Source: Candidatus Neomarinimicrobiota bacterium (GTDB lineage Bacteria; Fidelibacterota; Marinisomatia; SCGC-AAA003-L08; TS1B11). From it: a stretch of 40,199 bases of DNA. The stretch spans positions 1 through 40,199 of the forward strand of contig JADFSS010000013.1 in the NCBI GenBank assembly GCA_022560655.1, read 5' to 3'. Positions within the stretch are counted from its first letter, which is position 1. Every line of letters begins with the position of its first letter. The notes beneath the pieces were generated by a model. That model saw only the letters and a list, made by a program, of their open reading frames with translations. It ran no database searches and was not told where the DNA came from. Positions 1 to 7,610 of the stretch are shown here, one piece after another. The position numbers were made by a program, and so were the translations under genes.

Positions 1-396
1 GACCCCAACCCCGGCCAGCGTCTGCAATCGGCCAGGATTCTGGGCAGCGCCTCCGAGCTGGCCAAGAAGGAGCGTACCATGATGGCGCTCATCTCTGCCC
101 TGCTCACCGACGAGAACGCAGGCGTTCGATTGTCCATCGTGCAGAGCCTCCAGGGGGTGCAGACGCCGCTGGTCAAGGACGCCTTCATCAAGGTGGTGTT
201 GGAGGACGACAACGAGGGGGTACGCCTAGCTGCTGTGGAGAACCTGGCGTCGTTCCTGGATGATTTGTCGGTGCGCACCGCCCTGCTGCTGGTCTCGCGC
301 ATGGACCCCATGGAGAGTGTTAGCTACCGGGCCTATCAGATTCTGTCCAACGCGCCCGACGCTCGGGATGATGAACGCTTGGATTCCCGACTATGA
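1..396 (+). CDS. HEAT-repeat protein, C-terminal part (5' end outside window)
   Basis: The reading frame is open from the first base, so the N-terminus lies outside the window. The visible 131 residues are two to three HEAT-like helical repeats: the pattern 'L-D-N-GVR-A-V--L' occurs around residues 35-50 (TDENAGVRLSIVQSL) and again around 68-83 (EDDNEGVRLAAVENL). HEAT repeats are protein-binding scaffolds with no catalysis. The stop codon TGA overlaps the ATG of the next gene (ATGA), so the two are probably translationally coupled. In some bacteria a zf-HC2 anti-sigma domain followed by HEAT repeats sits between an ECF sigma factor and DUF4097 genes. That would make this the tail of an anti-sigma-like protein, but the needed N-terminus is not visible. 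Confidence 0.8.
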   Translation, partial: DPNPGQRLQSARILGSASELAKKERTMMALISALLTDENAGVRLSIVQSLQGVQTPLVKDAFIKVVLEDDNEGVRLAAVENLASFLDDLSVRTALLLVSRMDPMESVSYRAYQILSNAPDARDDERLDSRL

Positions 397-1688
397 TGCT
401 GAAACTGATCCTCATCGTGCTCATCACTGGGGTGCCGCTTGGGGGGCAGGTTGACATAGTCCTTGCCCAGAAAGTGGTACTGAAGGTCCAGCCAGCTCGC
501 CGGGGCCCGCAGCTGAGACAGCATCACGGCAGATATCAGGCGGTTATTATCCATCGTCTGGAAGTAGCTCCCGGTGCCACCCTGATCATGAAAGCCCTCC
601 GGGGTGACGTTGTCATGCTCGGTACGGATGTCCACCGTATCGTTATTGAGGAGAAAATATCGGTAAGGACTCGGCACAAAGATCATGCGCTGGAGACCAT
701 CGAGAGGGTTAAGGGAGAACTGACCGCGGTAAAGGGGAAGGAAGCTTCCTATGTCTTCAAAGTGGGGCAGTGGAGTGAGCGCAACGTATACTTCGACTAT
801 AAAGTGAAAATTCCGAAAAAGTTCAACCTTCTCATCCAGTCCTACGGCGGCGACTTCGACATGAGCGACCTGCACGGCGACCTCGAGGCTAAAACCGGGG
901 GCGGCGACATCGCCCTTTCCAAGTCGGGCGGGAAAGTCATGCTGCGCACAGGTGGCGGTGACATCGACCTGTATCAAATCGAAGGTCAGGTAAGCGTATT
1001 CACCGGCGGTGGGGACATTGAGGGCCGCACGATACAGGGCCAAGTAGAAGCTCACACCGGCGGTGGGGACATTGAATTTTGGCGCTGCAAGGGTAACTTC
1101 ACCTTCAATACCGGTGGCGGGGATATTGAAGTACAGGATCTTGAAGGCACCGAGCTGGATGCCCGTACGGGAGGGGGCGACATCATCATTGAAGACATTG
1201 TCGCCCGGGTGAATCTCTTGACCGGGGGTGGCGACATTGTCGCTGAAGCCATCGATGGCGCCATCGAGGCCGCGACCAGTGGTGGCGATGTTGATCTGAG
1301 GCGGGTCAATGGCGATGCCATCCTCTATAGCGGAGCGGGAGATATCAGTATCCGACGCATCGCGGGAGCCGTGCAGATTCGCAACAACAGTGGCGACATC
1401 AGCGTGGAAGAAATGACGCTGGCGAAGCTTGGACGGGACAAGTCCACGATCACCACCTCCTACGGAGATGTGTGGATCAGCCTGAGCACTGCCCTCCCGG
1501 TGGCCATCACTGCCAAACTACTGGGGGTCTCGCCCCACTATGCCGTCGACCGCATGCATACCAATCTGGACTTCAAATTTCGCAAGAGTGACGGCTATAC
1601 GGTGGCCAGCTTCATGCCCGCTAAGCCGGTCCACACCATTACCATTGAGACTCACGGCAAAATCGAGATAAGCCAAGGAGATGAATAA
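393..1688 (+). CDS. DUF4097-family secreted beta-solenoid protein
   Basis: This 431-residue protein has an N-terminal hydrophobic signal (residues 1-18, LILIVLITGVPLGG), a roughly 130-residue beta-rich head, then eleven rungs of 18 residues (one of 19) from about residue 150 to 348. The rung core is TGGGDI, drifting to TSGGDV, SGAGDI and NNSGDI in the last coils. Such regular turns fit the DUF4097 ('putative adhesin') fold, a right-handed beta-solenoid. No catalytic residues are evident, and export to the periplasm or surface is inferred from the signal. The ATG overlaps the stop of the HEAT gene; a second ATG three bases later is an equally possible start. The next gene overlaps its end. Members of this family are often found beside ECF sigma/anti-sigma genes, which suggests an envelope-stress or surface role. 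The exact function is unknown. Confidence 0.85.
   Translation: MMLKLILIVLITGVPLGGQVDIVLAQKVVLKVQPARRGPQLRQHHGRYQAVIIHRLEVAPGATLIMKALRGDVVMLGTDVHRIVIEEKISVRTRHKDHALETIERVKGELTAVKGKEASYVFKVGQWSERNVYFDYKVKIPKKFNLLIQSYGGDFDMSDLHGDLEAKTGGGDIALSKSGGKVMLRTGGGDIDLYQIEGQVSVFTGGGDIEGRTIQGQVEAHTGGGDIEFWRCKGNFTFNTGGGDIEVQDLEGTELDARTGGGDIIIEDIVARVNLLTGGGDIVAEAIDGAIEAATSGGDVDLRRVNGDAILYSGAGDISIRRIAGAVQIRNNSGDISVEEMTLAKLGRDKSTITTSYGDVWISLSTALPVAITAKLLGVSPHYAVDRMHTNLDFKFRKSDGYTVASFMPAKPVHTITIETHGKIEISQGDE
840..1436 (+). repeat. 54-bp tandem coding repeats of the DUF4097 solenoid
   Basis: Eleven consecutive units of 54 bp (one of 57 bp) each encode an 18-residue solenoid coil. The most conserved nucleotides encode Gly-Gly-Asp (ggcggtggggacattgag-like). 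The central units are most alike and the outer ones have diverged, as expected for growth by internal duplication followed by drift. Confidence 0.85.
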
Positions 1689-3249
1689 GACCATGAATGC
1701 CCAATTATTGCTTGCGCGTACACTTTTACTGACCGTTCCTTGGGTGCCCGCCTGGTCCCAGACTGCCGAAAATTCCGAGCCCGAGCCGCGCGCACAGAAA
1801 GAAACGGTGTCGGGGGGCGAAATCAAGATTTTCGACGACCTGGTGATCCCGGAAGGAGAAGTCCGTGCGGGTGCCGTGCGGGTGATTGGGGGGCACCTGA
1901 CTGTAGCAGGGCGGGTCACGGGTCGGATCACCGTCCTGGGGGGGGATGTGGACCTCCTTTCTACCGCCGTAATTGAGGGTACGATTGCCACCATCGGCGG
2001 ACGCATTAACCGCCACCCTGATGCGCAGGTGACGGGCCGGATACTGGAGGTAAACCGTGGCAAGGTGAGCCTGTCCAGGGAGGAGAACCGGGAACTGTTC
2101 GGCATCGATGACGACCGGGCCGAGAGCCTCGACCGGATTGATAACGGCGATGATTGGCGGACCCGCAGGGTTGACCGCCATCGCGGGACCGGTGGGCGCC
2201 GGTGGGATAGCAGGTCCAAGCAGCCCGACTTTGAGGTCGTTGACGGTGTCACCATCCGCTACAACCGCTCCGAAGGGTTGGCCCTGTATTTCCCGTTCAG
2301 CCCCAACACCGGTGATATTCCCGGGTTCAAGGTACATGGCTATGCGGGACGGGCTTTTGGTGCCCGAAAGTGGTTTGGCCGCCTCGGCGTGGGCGAATAT
2401 CTGTGGCGGGGGCGCATGGGTCTCCTGCTGGAAGGCCACAGCGAAGCCCGCCACGATGATGGCTGGCGCGTGAGTCCCACCGAAAACACTCTGGGTGCCC
2501 TGTTCATTAACAGCGACTGGTACGACTGGTATCAGGCCGAGGGCTTCGGCGGCTCACTGGTCCTGGCACTTCCCAACCTGTTTGAGCTCAAAGCCCGCTA
2601 CCGAAATGAAAATCACCGCATCATGGACGTGGTTACCAACTGGAGCCTGTTGGGTCAGGCCGGGGAGTTCCGGCCCAAATACCTCATCGATGAGGGCCGG
2701 GACGCCAACCTGCAACTCCGTTTGGCTGCCGGTGCGCCGCTGGGCCCGTTTCCGGGCCGCTTCCAGGGGAACTTTGCCTATGCCCAGACTCAAAGCATGT
2801 CCGGCAGTGACTTTGACTATCTGCGCGAGGACCTTAGTCTTGCTGCCTTCGTCCCCCTGCACCGCCGGCTCGGCCTCACCGTGAGCGGCCGCACCGGTAC
2901 CATCACCGGCAGCAATTACGGCCTTCAACATCAGGTGGCCGTGGGGGGAATCGGATCGGTTCAGGGCTATGCCTACAAGAGCTTGGGTACCGGGAATCAC
3001 TATGCCATCATCCAGGCGGCCATTACCCTGCGGGATTTCGACAAGTTCTACAGCCTGATGGGCCACCTGGGCGGAGTCTGGGACGCCAGCGCGGGGCTGC
3101 TGACGGGCGAGCACCTGCGCGCTAGCTCGCAGAACAATTCGGCCGCCTTGGGCCTGGCGTATGGCGGTGAGAGCTTCAGGTTGGAGTTTTTTAAGCCCGT
3201 CACCAGTGGGGCGGACTGGACAATTTATTTAAGAATTCTGGACCAGTAA
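1681..3249 (+). CDS. Bactofilin-like N-terminal domain fused to an outer-membrane beta-barrel
   Basis: There are 522 residues. A signal peptide (residues 5-26, ending PAWSQ) is followed by a short polymer-forming/bactofilin-like segment at about 45-125 (GAVRVIGGHLTVAGRVTGRI, GTIATIGGRI), an acidic and basic linker, and from about residue 180 a long alternating aromatic/polar region that looks like an outer-membrane barrel. Near the C-terminus GIGSVQGYAYKSLGTG resembles the RGY region of D15/BamA/TamA-type barrels, with Gln in place of Arg. The protein probably sits in the outer membrane with a periplasmic beta-helix. Start choice is uncertain: AAGGAG abuts ATG 1681 with no spacing, whereas ATG 1693 (residue 5) has a 12-base spacing and may be the true start. 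It overlaps the DUF4097 gene and probably belongs to the same operon. Confidence 0.7.
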   Translation: MNKTMNAQLLLARTLLLTVPWVPAWSQTAENSEPEPRAQKETVSGGEIKIFDDLVIPEGEVRAGAVRVIGGHLTVAGRVTGRITVLGGDVDLLSTAVIEGTIATIGGRINRHPDAQVTGRILEVNRGKVSLSREENRELFGIDDDRAESLDRIDNGDDWRTRRVDRHRGTGGRRWDSRSKQPDFEVVDGVTIRYNRSEGLALYFPFSPNTGDIPGFKVHGYAGRAFGARKWFGRLGVGEYLWRGRMGLLLEGHSEARHDDGWRVSPTENTLGALFINSDWYDWYQAEGFGGSLVLALPNLFELKARYRNENHRIMDVVTNWSLLGQAGEFRPKYLIDEGRDANLQLRLAAGAPLGPFPGRFQGNFAYAQTQSMSGSDFDYLREDLSLAAFVPLHRRLGLTVSGRTGTITGSNYGLQHQVAVGGIGSVQGYAYKSLGTGNHYAIIQAAITLRDFDKFYSLMGHLGGVWDASAGLLTGEHLRASSQNNSAALGLAYGGESFRLEFFKPVTSGADWTIYLRILDQ

Positions 3250-3258
3250 GGAGCCGGC

Positions 3259-4137
3259 ATGACCCGCACGATGCAATCCGTTATCATGATCCTGGGACTG
3301 CTGGCGAGCACCGCCTGGGCCGGTCAGGGCGATGGTCGCGCCATTCTGACGATCGACGAGGACCTGGATAAAAATGTGACGCTACTGGAAATCAGCGTGG
3401 AGTTCAGCTTCGGCGAGATTCGCGTCGAACGGGGCAACCCCGGCAAAGCCGTCACTGGTTATGTCCGCTACGACGAGGAATATCTGCGGCCCCGGATCGA
3501 GTACGGGGTCAGTGGCGGCATCGCCCGCTTCGAACTCACAACCAGGAGCAGGCACAAGCGGTGGGGCGTAGATCTGATCCGACGCGACATGGAATCGCCC
3601 GAAAGTGAACTCTACTTCACCACCCGGGTCCCGCTGCATCTGGATTTCACAACGGGAATGGGGGAAGCCAGGCTGGACCTGGGCCAGCTCAAAGTTGCGG
3701 AGCTAAACCTGGACAACGGTATGGGTGAGACGGAGCTGAACTTCTCCAGCCTCAATGGTGTGCAGCTGAGCCGCATATCTGTGGACAATGGACTGGGGGA
3801 GCTGGTGGCGCGAAATCTCTCGAATGCACGTACCCGGCGCCTGCACTTCGATTGCGGGCTGGGTTCTGCCGAGCTCGACTTTGACGGTGAGGAGTTTCGA
3901 GACATGTCCGTGGAGGTGAACGTGGGGCTGGGCAGCGTGGTACTATGGATTCCTCGGGGCTACAATGTCACGATGGAGGCGGAGGAGAACTTCCTCTCCA
4001 ACGTCGACGCCCGGGATATGATCCAAAAGGGCCGGGGCTACTATCTCAGCGAAAATTATGATCCTTCCAAGCCCACGCTGGAAATCACCGCATCGGTGGG
4101 CCTGGGCAATATCGATCTGAGGTGGATTGAGCCTTAG
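3259..4137 (+). CDS. Toast-rack-domain secreted protein (DUF2154/LiaF-like)
   Basis: There are 292 residues with a clear signal peptide (1-21, GLLASTAWAG). The mature part is all-beta with repeats that end in Gly-x-Gly-(E/S): FTTGMGEARLDLG, LDNGMGETELNF, VDNGLGELVARN, FDCGLGSAELDF, VNVGLGSVVLWIP and SVGLGNIDLRW. This pattern matches the toast-rack fold of LiaF/DUF2154-type C-terminal domains, which sense or scaffold at the membrane surface. Here there are no transmembrane helices after the signal, so the protein should be soluble in the periplasm or exposed. It starts 9 bp after the barrel gene, preceded by AAGGAG, and closes the four-gene operon. The family assignment rests on repeat style, so it is moderately certain. 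Confidence 0.75.
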   Translation: MTRTMQSVIMILGLLASTAWAGQGDGRAILTIDEDLDKNVTLLEISVEFSFGEIRVERGNPGKAVTGYVRYDEEYLRPRIEYGVSGGIARFELTTRSRHKRWGVDLIRRDMESPESELYFTTRVPLHLDFTTGMGEARLDLGQLKVAELNLDNGMGETELNFSSLNGVQLSRISVDNGLGELVARNLSNARTRRLHFDCGLGSAELDFDGEEFRDMSVEVNVGLGSVVLWIPRGYNVTMEAEENFLSNVDARDMIQKGRGYYLSENYDPSKPTLEITASVGLGNIDLRWIEP

Positions 4138-4152
4138 CCGGCGGAACCACGG

Positions 4153-4401
4153 CTACATGACCGCGTCTACCCAGGGCTGAACCCCTCCCTCGTCGATTCC
4201 TTCCTCAAAACGCACGGCCTCCACCGTTTCCTTGTAGAATACCATCTTGGCCTGGCCATCATGACGGATCAGGTGCAAGGCATCACTCTGCCGCTGTAGG
4301 CGATAACCGGTGGGATCATCGGAGTCCGTAAGCAAGAAGTGGTAGTCGCGCCCTGACAGGGTGCGGACAATACACAAACGCCTGAGAACTTTTGGCGGCA
4401 T
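4153..4401 (-). CDS. Small hypothetical protein (82 aa)
   Basis: This protein has 82 residues, no signal peptide and no recognised domain. The sequence is mostly short beta-strand-like segments (CIVRTLSGRDYHFLLTDS, GYRLQRQSDALHLIRHDGQ), which suggests a small barrel or PH-like fold, but that is only an impression. It starts 32 bp after the LON-domain gene and ends 15 bp from the stop of the convergent toast-rack gene. It is therefore probably the last gene of the minus-strand Rieske-LON transcript. Function unknown. Confidence 0.6.
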   Translation of the reverse strand: MPPKVLRRLCIVRTLSGRDYHFLLTDSDDPTGYRLQRQSDALHLIRHDGQAKMVFYKETVEAVRFEEGIDEGGVQPWVDAVM

Positions 4402-4433
4402 TTAGAGGGCCTGATCAGACAGGGCGCACCCGG

Positions 4434-5123
4434 TCAATTCCAGGTGGGATTCGTGGGCAGGATGGGATCAAATGGCCCCATGGCGTCGATGCTGTGCAGG
4501 CCGCTCTCCAGGAAGTTCAGCAAAATGTCTATCCGCAGTTCCAGAGATTGCAGCTCCAGCATCTTCTGTTTCTCCGCCGCAGCGACCGGTAAGGCACTTA
4601 TCACCACATGTACGAGCATCTCCAGGGGAATCATCTCCTGCTGCAGCGCCGCCAGATTACCTTCCAACTGCGATTTTTCCAGGATTGATTCGAATCTGCT
4701 CAAAATACTTTTCCGCTTCTGCTCCCCGTCAGTTACCTGGCTGAATTCCTTGAGTGGCGTTACCGCCCCCCGCCGATAAGGCTTGTCCGAATCCAGCTCC
4801 TCAATGCGTACTTTGACCAACCCCGTTACCAAAATATCGAATTTGTTATTCTCGTGCGGCTGAACATTGTTGAGGTACCCCATCGTAGCAATTTTCCGAA
4901 TGGCAGGAACCTCCACCCGCTGGCCCTTGCCAGCCTCAGCCAGCAGAGGAATGGTTATGAGGCGCTCGCCCGCCATGGCATCCTTCACCATCTGCACATA
5001 GCGGGGCTCAAAAATGTGAAACGGCTGGACTGTCTGGGGGAAGAATACAAAATCGGGCAGTGGAAACAGCGGGGTAGTTCCCGAGAATGAGTCCAACAGT
5101 TCCTTAACGGTCGCCATCGCCAT
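4434..5123 (-). CDS. LON substrate-binding-domain protein (stand-alone)
   Basis: There are 229 residues. The N-terminus PLFPLPDFVFFPQTVQPFHI followed by FEPRYVQMVKDAM (about 18-50) is the signature of the LON N-terminal substrate-binding domain (PF02190), and the remainder is the helical extension of that domain. There is no AAA+ ATPase or Ser-Lys protease part, so this is not a Lon protease but one of the short Lon-N-like proteins whose role is poorly known. The start codon overlaps the stop of the Rieske gene by one base (TAATG), which indicates translational coupling. A second in-frame ATG two codons downstream is also possible. Confidence 0.85.
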   Translation of the reverse strand: MAMATVKELLDSFSGTTPLFPLPDFVFFPQTVQPFHIFEPRYVQMVKDAMAGERLITIPLLAEAGKGQRVEVPAIRKIATMGYLNNVQPHENNKFDILVTGLVKVRIEELDSDKPYRRGAVTPLKEFSQVTDGEQKRKSILSRFESILEKSQLEGNLAALQQEMIPLEMLVHVVISALPVAAAEKQKMLELQSLELRIDILLNFLESGLHSIDAMGPFDPILPTNPTWN

Positions 5124-5524
5124 TACCTGTGCTGCCCGGACTCATCGTAGAGTGGCCCGTAATCAGGGTGCTGGAGCCCGGGGTCAAGGCGAACCTGAAT
5201 GGCCCCCTCACGAATCCGCACCGGATAGCTTCTCAGCCGGGCCTCCGGATTATCCACACAGCGGCCACTATCGATATGATACTCCCAATCGTGCATGGGG
5301 CAGGTCACCTTGCCGTTGCTTACTCGCCCATCCCCAATGGATCCTCCCCGGTGTACGCAGCGGTTGTCCAAGGCATAAATGCCCCCTTTGCCGCCCGGAG
5401 TATCGGCGGGGGACAGGTGAAAAACGGCAATGGCCAGATCGCCCCGTTCAATGATAATGCGCTGGCTCCCCGGCGGCAAATCCGCCAGGCGTAACACGGT
5501 CCGGTAATCTTGTTCATCATCCAT
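5123..5524 (-). CDS. Rieske [2Fe-2S] ferredoxin-like protein
   Basis: There are 133 residues forming a single soluble Rieske domain. The cluster ligands are C56-x-H58 (CVHRGG) and C75-x2-H78 (CPMHDW), spaced as in NirD-like and dioxygenase-type ferredoxins. It has no transmembrane anchor and no twin-arginine signal, so it should be a cytoplasmic electron carrier or the small subunit of an oxidoreductase. No oxygenase or nitrite reductase large subunit is nearby, so its partner is unknown. It is followed directly (TAATG overlap) by the LON-domain gene. The 178 bp between it and queG hold no convincing gene. Confidence 0.9.
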   Translation of the reverse strand: MDDEQDYRTVLRLADLPPGSQRIIIERGDLAIAVFHLSPADTPGGKGGIYALDNRCVHRGGSIGDGRVSNGKVTCPMHDWEYHIDSGRCVDNPEARLRSYPVRIREGAIQVRLDPGLQHPDYGPLYDESGQHR

Positions 5525-5702
5525 TGCTCACGACCCAAGCACTTTGCAGGCTAACCATACTCGCTCAATATGGTGTCCCGCAACCAGGTGGGCAGTCCAA
5601 CCATGCCGCTGCGCCCGCCCACAAGATCGCGGCTCCTGGCAGCGCTCTCAAGCAGACGGTGCCCTCTCCGGCGCCTCTCCGAACAGGCGCAACGAAACAA
5701 AG

Positions 5703-6710
5703 TTAGACGCCCCCGTTTCGATTTGTCAACTGCTTTGCCGGGAGCCCGTTCAGCGCCCCGCCTGCTGCCGCAATCCGCTTTAGCCCCTGATAGCCCGGTC
5801 GCCGCGCCGCGCTGCCCCGCAGCAGGCGGTCCCACGTCCCAAAACTCAACCCGGCCCAATCGGACCAGCTGTAGGTGCTGATGAATTCCCGGGGCTGGAA
5901 GGCTTGTTCCGGTGACGGCTGGGCAAAGCGGACATTCCAGGGACACACATCCTGGCAAACGTCACAACCGTACAGCCACCCGTCCAGCCGGGCCCCGTCA
6001 TCCGGATCCACGCCCTCGGGGTGCTCGATCGTCAGGTAGGAAATACACCGGGTGGCGTCCAGCTGGTAGGCGGCGGTAAGGGCCTGGGTCGGGCAGGCTT
6101 CCAGACAGGCGGTGCAGCTGCCGCACAGGTCTTCCTCGAAGGGCGGGTCGGGCTCCAGCGCAATGTCCAGCAAAAGCTCTCCCAGAAACACCCACGAGCC
6201 GTAGTCCCTGGTGATGAGGTTGGTGTGCTTTCCCTGCCAACCCAGCCCCGCCCGCTGCGCCCACACTTTTTCCATGACGGGCGAGGTATCCACGCTGGCG
6301 ATGCCGTTCACATCGGGATGAACCACTGTGAGTTCCCGGAGCAACGCCCTCAGCCGCTTTTTCAACAGGCGATGGTAGTCGTCACCCCAGGCGTACCGGG
6401 ACCAGCGGGGTGAACCGTCCGGTTGCTGCGGCGCAGGGGTATGATAGTTCATAGCCAGCGCCACAACGGTCTGAACCGGGGGAAAGTAGACGCAGGGATC
6501 GCTGCGCTCAGCCTGCCTGCGGGCCATCCAGTCCATGGCGCCGTGGCGCCCTTGCCGAAGCCAGTCCTGCAGATCCTGGCCCTGCTGCCCAAGCGCGCCC
6601 GCTTTCGCGAAGCCCACCTTCTGGAAGCCCAGCCGGAGCGCGGCCTGGCGAATGAACTGCTTCAGATCGGGAGCGGCGGCAGCGGGGTCCGATACCAGGG
6701 GGTGAGACAT
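5703..6710 (-). CDS. queG: Epoxyqueuosine reductase QueG
   Basis: QueG performs the last step of queuosine synthesis, reducing epoxyqueuosine in the tRNA wobble position with a cobalamin cofactor and two [4Fe-4S] clusters. The 335-residue length fits, although many homologues are somewhat longer. D141 in the DTSPVMEK motif corresponds to the catalytic Asp. Cluster cysteines are C196-C199-C202-C206 (CGSCTACLEACP) and C222 plus C249-C252-C256 (CDVCQDVCPWN). The enzyme is cytoplasmic. A GAGG lies only two bases before the ATG, closer than usual. It sits about 100 bp after the TPR gene and may share its transcript. No other queuosine genes are in the window. Confidence 0.95.
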   Translation of the reverse strand: MSHPLVSDPAAAAPDLKQFIRQAALRLGFQKVGFAKAGALGQQGQDLQDWLRQGRHGAMDWMARRQAERSDPCVYFPPVQTVVALAMNYHTPAPQQPDGSPRWSRYAWGDDYHRLLKKRLRALLRELTVVHPDVNGIASVDTSPVMEKVWAQRAGLGWQGKHTNLITRDYGSWVFLGELLLDIALEPDPPFEEDLCGSCTACLEACPTQALTAAYQLDATRCISYLTIEHPEGVDPDDGARLDGWLYGCDVCQDVCPWNVRFAQPSPEQAFQPREFISTYSWSDWAGLSFGTWDRLLRGSAARRPGYQGLKRIAAAGGALNGLPAKQLTNRNGGV

Positions 6711-6810
6711 TACCTCATGACCGCAGATGGAGGCACTCTGTGGTCGGCACGCTGGGAAGTCATGGGTGGCCTGTTAGCGAGGGGTCCGAAAGCGCCCCAC
6801 GGCCCGGGAG

Positions 6811-7587
6811 CTAGAGCTTTCCCAGCAATGCCCGGGCCTCCTCCTGGAGAATGGTATCGCTGTCGGAACCGGGCGGCAGGCTGACGGCGATTTCCAGGCT
6901 GGCCTTGGCCGCTGAATCGTTTTCCAGCTGCAGCTGACTCTTGCCGAGCCACAGAAAGTGGCGCACGTCATCGGGGTCCAGTTCGCCGGCCCGCTTGAAG
7001 TAGCCCGAGGCCTCTGCAAACGACGCCTGCGGTGGTGTGGCGTAGATCAGCGCGGCAATATTGCGCTCAATCCAGCTCAGATCGGCCAGCGTGAAGTGCC
7101 ACTGCCCCATGACATGCTGCCAGGAGTCGTTGATCGGGTCCAGCTCGATGGCCCTCAGGGTATGATCCCGCACGGCGTAGGAGTTCTTGATTTTCTGCTT
7201 GGTACCTTCGATCTGCCCCACCCGGCCAATGAGGATGGCGTAGTAGCCGTGGGCGAACGCATTGGCGGAATCGGCGGCCAGCGCCTTCTGCGCCTGATCG
7301 AAGCCGGCGTAGAGCTCCCGCTCGATGACCTCCTCATCGGCCGTGTTGTCGGACACGTTGAAGTGGTGCCGGGCCATGCGCCACAGATAGTCGACCTTGT
7401 CGCGCTCTGCGCTGCCCACCCGTATCAGCAGGGCATGGGCGCCGTCAAAGTCCTTCGCCGCATTGAGCGCGTCAATCTGCGTCCAGGTCGGCGCATTGCC
7501 CTGGGATGCACCGGCTGCTCCGCCCCACAGGGGCAGTGCCGCCACCAGTAGCACCAGCAGTGTACTGGGCCCAATCTTCGGTGCCAT
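6811..7587 (-). CDS. Secreted TPR protein, RMD-like
   Basis: The chosen start gives 258 residues. GGGGGAG lies 6 bases before ATG 7587, so this is preferred to the in-frame TTG 21 bases upstream. A signal peptide covers about 1-28 (LLVLLVAALPLWGGAAGA). The rest is a helical TPR-like array with DPxN/DPDD loop motifs (LRAIELDPINDSWQHVMGQW, AGELDPDDVRHFLWLGKSQL). The layout resembles the regulator-of-microtubule-dynamics-type TPR proteins also seen in bacteria. It is a periplasmic scaffold by inference. It starts 23 bp after the YjbH-like barrel gene, so the two are likely cotranscribed and may act together in the envelope. Confidence 0.75.
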   Translation of the reverse strand: MAPKIGPSTLLVLLVAALPLWGGAAGASQGNAPTWTQIDALNAAKDFDGAHALLIRVGSAERDKVDYLWRMARHHFNVSDNTADEEVIERELYAGFDQAQKALAADSANAFAHGYYAILIGRVGQIEGTKQKIKNSYAVRDHTLRAIELDPINDSWQHVMGQWHFTLADLSWIERNIAALIYATPPQASFAEASGYFKRAGELDPDDVRHFLWLGKSQLQLENDSAAKASLEIAVSLPPGSDSDTILQEEARALLGKL

Positions 7588-7610
7588 CAGCAACTCCCCC
7601 GCTGTCAAGT

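Noticed and set aside
336-1321. Long minus-strand frames opposite the DUF4097 gene (239 and 89 codons, the latter rich in SPPPV)
   Set aside because: They are the mirror of the GGGD repeats; the Ser-Pro-Pro-Pro periodicity follows from reading the repeat DNA backwards, and the plus-strand gene has a signal peptide and an operon context.
5551-5702. Possible small gene between queG and the Rieske gene (ending GLPTWLRDTILSEYG)
   Set aside because: The end looks protein-like, but the frame overlaps queG in another frame and has no start or ribosome binding site of its own in the gap.
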